Origin: Chromobotia macracanthus
Taxonomy: Eukaryota; Chordata; Actinopteri; Cypriniformes; Botiidae
Assembly (NCBI GenBank): GCA_036877525.1
Contig: JAZGTH010000015.1
Span: 8,889,001-8,953,000 of the forward strand
Direction: 5' to 3'
Length of the DNA: 64,000 bases
The position numbers and the translations under genes were made by a program. The notes under the pieces are model-generated. The model did no database searches. It saw nothing but the letters and a program-made list of their open reading frames with translations, and was not told the DNA's origin. Positions 61,917 to 64,000 of the stretch are shown here, piece by piece (positions within the stretch are counted from its first letter, which is position 1; every line of letters begins with the position of its first letter).

Positions 61917-64000
61917 ATGAAAGTGTTTATAGGTAAGATATTTCAATATTACTTAATAGTTGTCGTTTATTTTGTCTACTTAGTCCTTTCTGCATGCTGC
62001 GCTTAAAGAATAATTTGCAGCATTTAAAGCAAACTGTACATTTCGACAAAACTGAGCATGATTTTTGTGGGGTTCTGTTCGTAATAAAACAGAGTGCGTT
62101 GCCATTCAGCTGTTGTACTGTTACTCCTTTAATTTTGTGATTGATCTAACACATTGAAACGAAGCAGATCTGGGATATAGGGATATAAACAAGTATAACA
62201 AAAATCCACATATCAATTAAAACCAATCAAAAAGTCATGTGAATGTTTTGTTGAATGAACAATGGTGTAATGGCAGGTATTTGTCTATTTAAATCCAAAT
62301 ATGGAAATCGTAGGATTCTGTTGTTATGGAAACTCCCCTGTTGCTGCTGCAGTCACGAGTGTTCTTGGCTGTGTGCCAGTGGTTTTGAGATGATGATTTT
62401 AACTTAAACTTCAGATAATATGCCCACAAACATTAAAGCAACAGGCAAAGTGTCCAGTTTACCTTTGCAATTTACCCTTGCTTCATTTAGTGTATGCAGA
62501 TGCATGGATATTCAGAGTAGTCCCCGCCTTCTCTGACCTTTTGAGGAGAAAATGCAGCAGTGATATAACTTTCTTTTGTAAATACATGAAGTAACACTCA
62601 GTGCCACTATGTGGAAAAGTGAGTTTTCCTCTAACAGTTGTTATTCAATTATATTCCCGTTAGTAACAACAGCTGCTTCCTTAAGGAATCTGCAAGATTG
62701 AAAAAACACTTGTTAGGGTTCAATGGTTACTAAGCTGAAGCGGTTCTGCAGAAAGAGGTTTGCCACAATTACTCTATAACAGTGTGAAGCCATCTTACAT
62801 ACAATAACTACAAGAAACCTTTGTTTGCACTAATTGTCACTAATGGGGCTGTAACCATTCATCTGTAACTAGTTATTGGTACAACATCTGATGACATTTA
62901 ATGTAAAAATGCAAATAAAAAAACACTGTTTCACAGCAGTATATATTGTGTCAGCATTTAGGTATGTTTTCCTCAGTCTGTCATTAGTCTCTTACTGTTT
63001 AAATTAAAGCTGTCTCCATACTAATTGTTTGCTCTTGGCTGTAACCCTTACTCCTTTTATATGGTAATTGCTTATAAACTGGCTCAGGCACAATCACAGT
63101 AGTTTCTTTAAAAATACAATCAATCCAAATTAAAACGAGCTTCCCTAAGCCTGTAAATATAGTATTTAGCAGGTGCTAAAATCTGTTTAGTATTAGGCTG
63201 CTCTTCTGACAAGCCTTGTAATTGTAGCCATGTAAGAACCTGTTAGATAATGAAAATCTGCTGCTTAACATGTTAAATCCTGAGCTGTAATCAGCTTCTT
63301 AGCCTGTCATCTACTTTTACACAATGTACACAAGTGTGTGCACAAGTATGTGTGTTGACCTGAACAGGCTCCTGTTTGTGTTCTTAGCAATTTAAGTTAA
63401 GCAAATGTTGATTGTGAATGTTCTCTCTCGTAGTGGTCGTGTTGCTGTGTGCTTTTCCACTGACATCTGGAGTTCCAGCTAACTTGAAGTGTGTAGGGAG
63501 TAGACAGAATGGACAGATTCACTACAGATTATCACCTGACATCACAAGGGAAATCCATGACTGTGAGATCCAGTGGATTTTCAATGTAATCATTTTGATG
63601 ACTAAAAACTGTCTGTTCTTACATATACAATATACAGTTTCATTAAATCTATATTTTATGACATTTATGAAATTGTTAAATTGTGCCATTTCTACATTCC
63701 ATCATTATTCATTTTGTCTCCCTTACGATCAGGAAATGGTGGTAGCACTTTATAATGATGATGGAAATACAACCTTTTTGCTTCCAATTATAAATGCTAC
63801 AGCAAACACAGCCATCATGGAGTTTGCTTCTGATAAACTTGAATATAATCTCAACTGCCCCAACATCAATGTAAGTGTTCAGTTAGGCCATTATATTAAT
63901 AGCAAGAGTAAAACCGAATTGACACATTAATTTCATTATTATTGTTTTGGACTGTCTGTTTTTGTTATTTGTATTGCAGGTCCACAGAAGACTGCCTTGC
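61917..64000 (+). CDS. Unrecognised secreted or membrane glycoprotein (partial, runs off the window)
   Basis: Exons: 61917-61932 (MKVFI plus one base), 63434-63585, 63733-63870 and 63980-64000 (cut by the window end). Phases match. The first exon and the start of the second form a signal peptide (MKVFIVVVLLCAFPLTSG). The mature part has LKCVG, then HDCEIQWIFN at the end of exon 2. Exon 3 has two N-glycosylation sites (NTT, NAT) and ends LEYNLNCPNIN. Exon ends, phases and the DCE-x2-W-x-F spacing match the gene at 53.6 kb, so the two appear to be distant paralogues. No known family was recognised. The first exon lies about 65 bases beyond the LINE 3' end. The large first intron (61933-63433) shows nothing else. 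The short first exon is the least certain part. Confidence 0.55.

Overview
The window is vertebrate nuclear DNA, almost certainly from a teleost fish. Its genes are split by short GT-AG introns. It has long (TA)n/(CA)n microsatellites, a Tc1-type transposon, tRNA-derived SINEs sharing the common fish 3' tail, and an IL6R-ATP8B2-AQP10 gene block. I joined exons by hand from splice signals, reading phase and remembered human proteins; no alignment was run. In every complete multi-exon model the summed exon length is an exact multiple of three.

Layout. 1-4.4 kb: intergenic, with a poly(A)/(TA)n block, two perfect hairpins and a 54-base exact copy of part of the next gene. 4.4-9.3 kb (+): an interleukin-16-like protein, one giant exon plus five small exons carrying two PDZ domains. 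10.5-12.9 kb (+): an aquaglyceroporin, aqp10-type from position. 16.3-40.0 kb (+): phospholipid flippase atp8b2, 26 shared exons and two alternative coding first exons about 1.5 kb apart. 43.7-48.8 kb (+): interleukin-6 receptor alpha, il6r, 10 exons, with a very large insertion in its Ig-like domain. 50.1-51.2 kb (-): a 12-finger C2H2 zinc-finger protein. About 52.9 kb: a broken RING/TRIM-type relic. 53.6-56.4 kb (+): an unrecognised single-pass membrane glycoprotein of 197 residues whose membrane segment is encoded by a 12-bp tandem repeat; a Tc1 element sits in its last intron. 61.2-61.9 kb: a SINE and the 3' end of a LINE. From 61.9 kb (+): the start of a second unrecognised secreted or membrane glycoprotein, cut by the window end. 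It shares exon phases and cysteine/tryptophan spacing with the 53.6 kb gene.

Context. In human 1q21.3 the order AQP10-ATP8B2-IL6R is conserved, which supports the names given here. The IL16-like gene is not part of that human block as I know it. The genes are unrelated in function (membrane transport, lipid flipping, cytokine signalling). The last part of the window, next to il6r, is the most novel: two related orphan surface-protein genes amid mobile elements, one with a repeat-built membrane segment.
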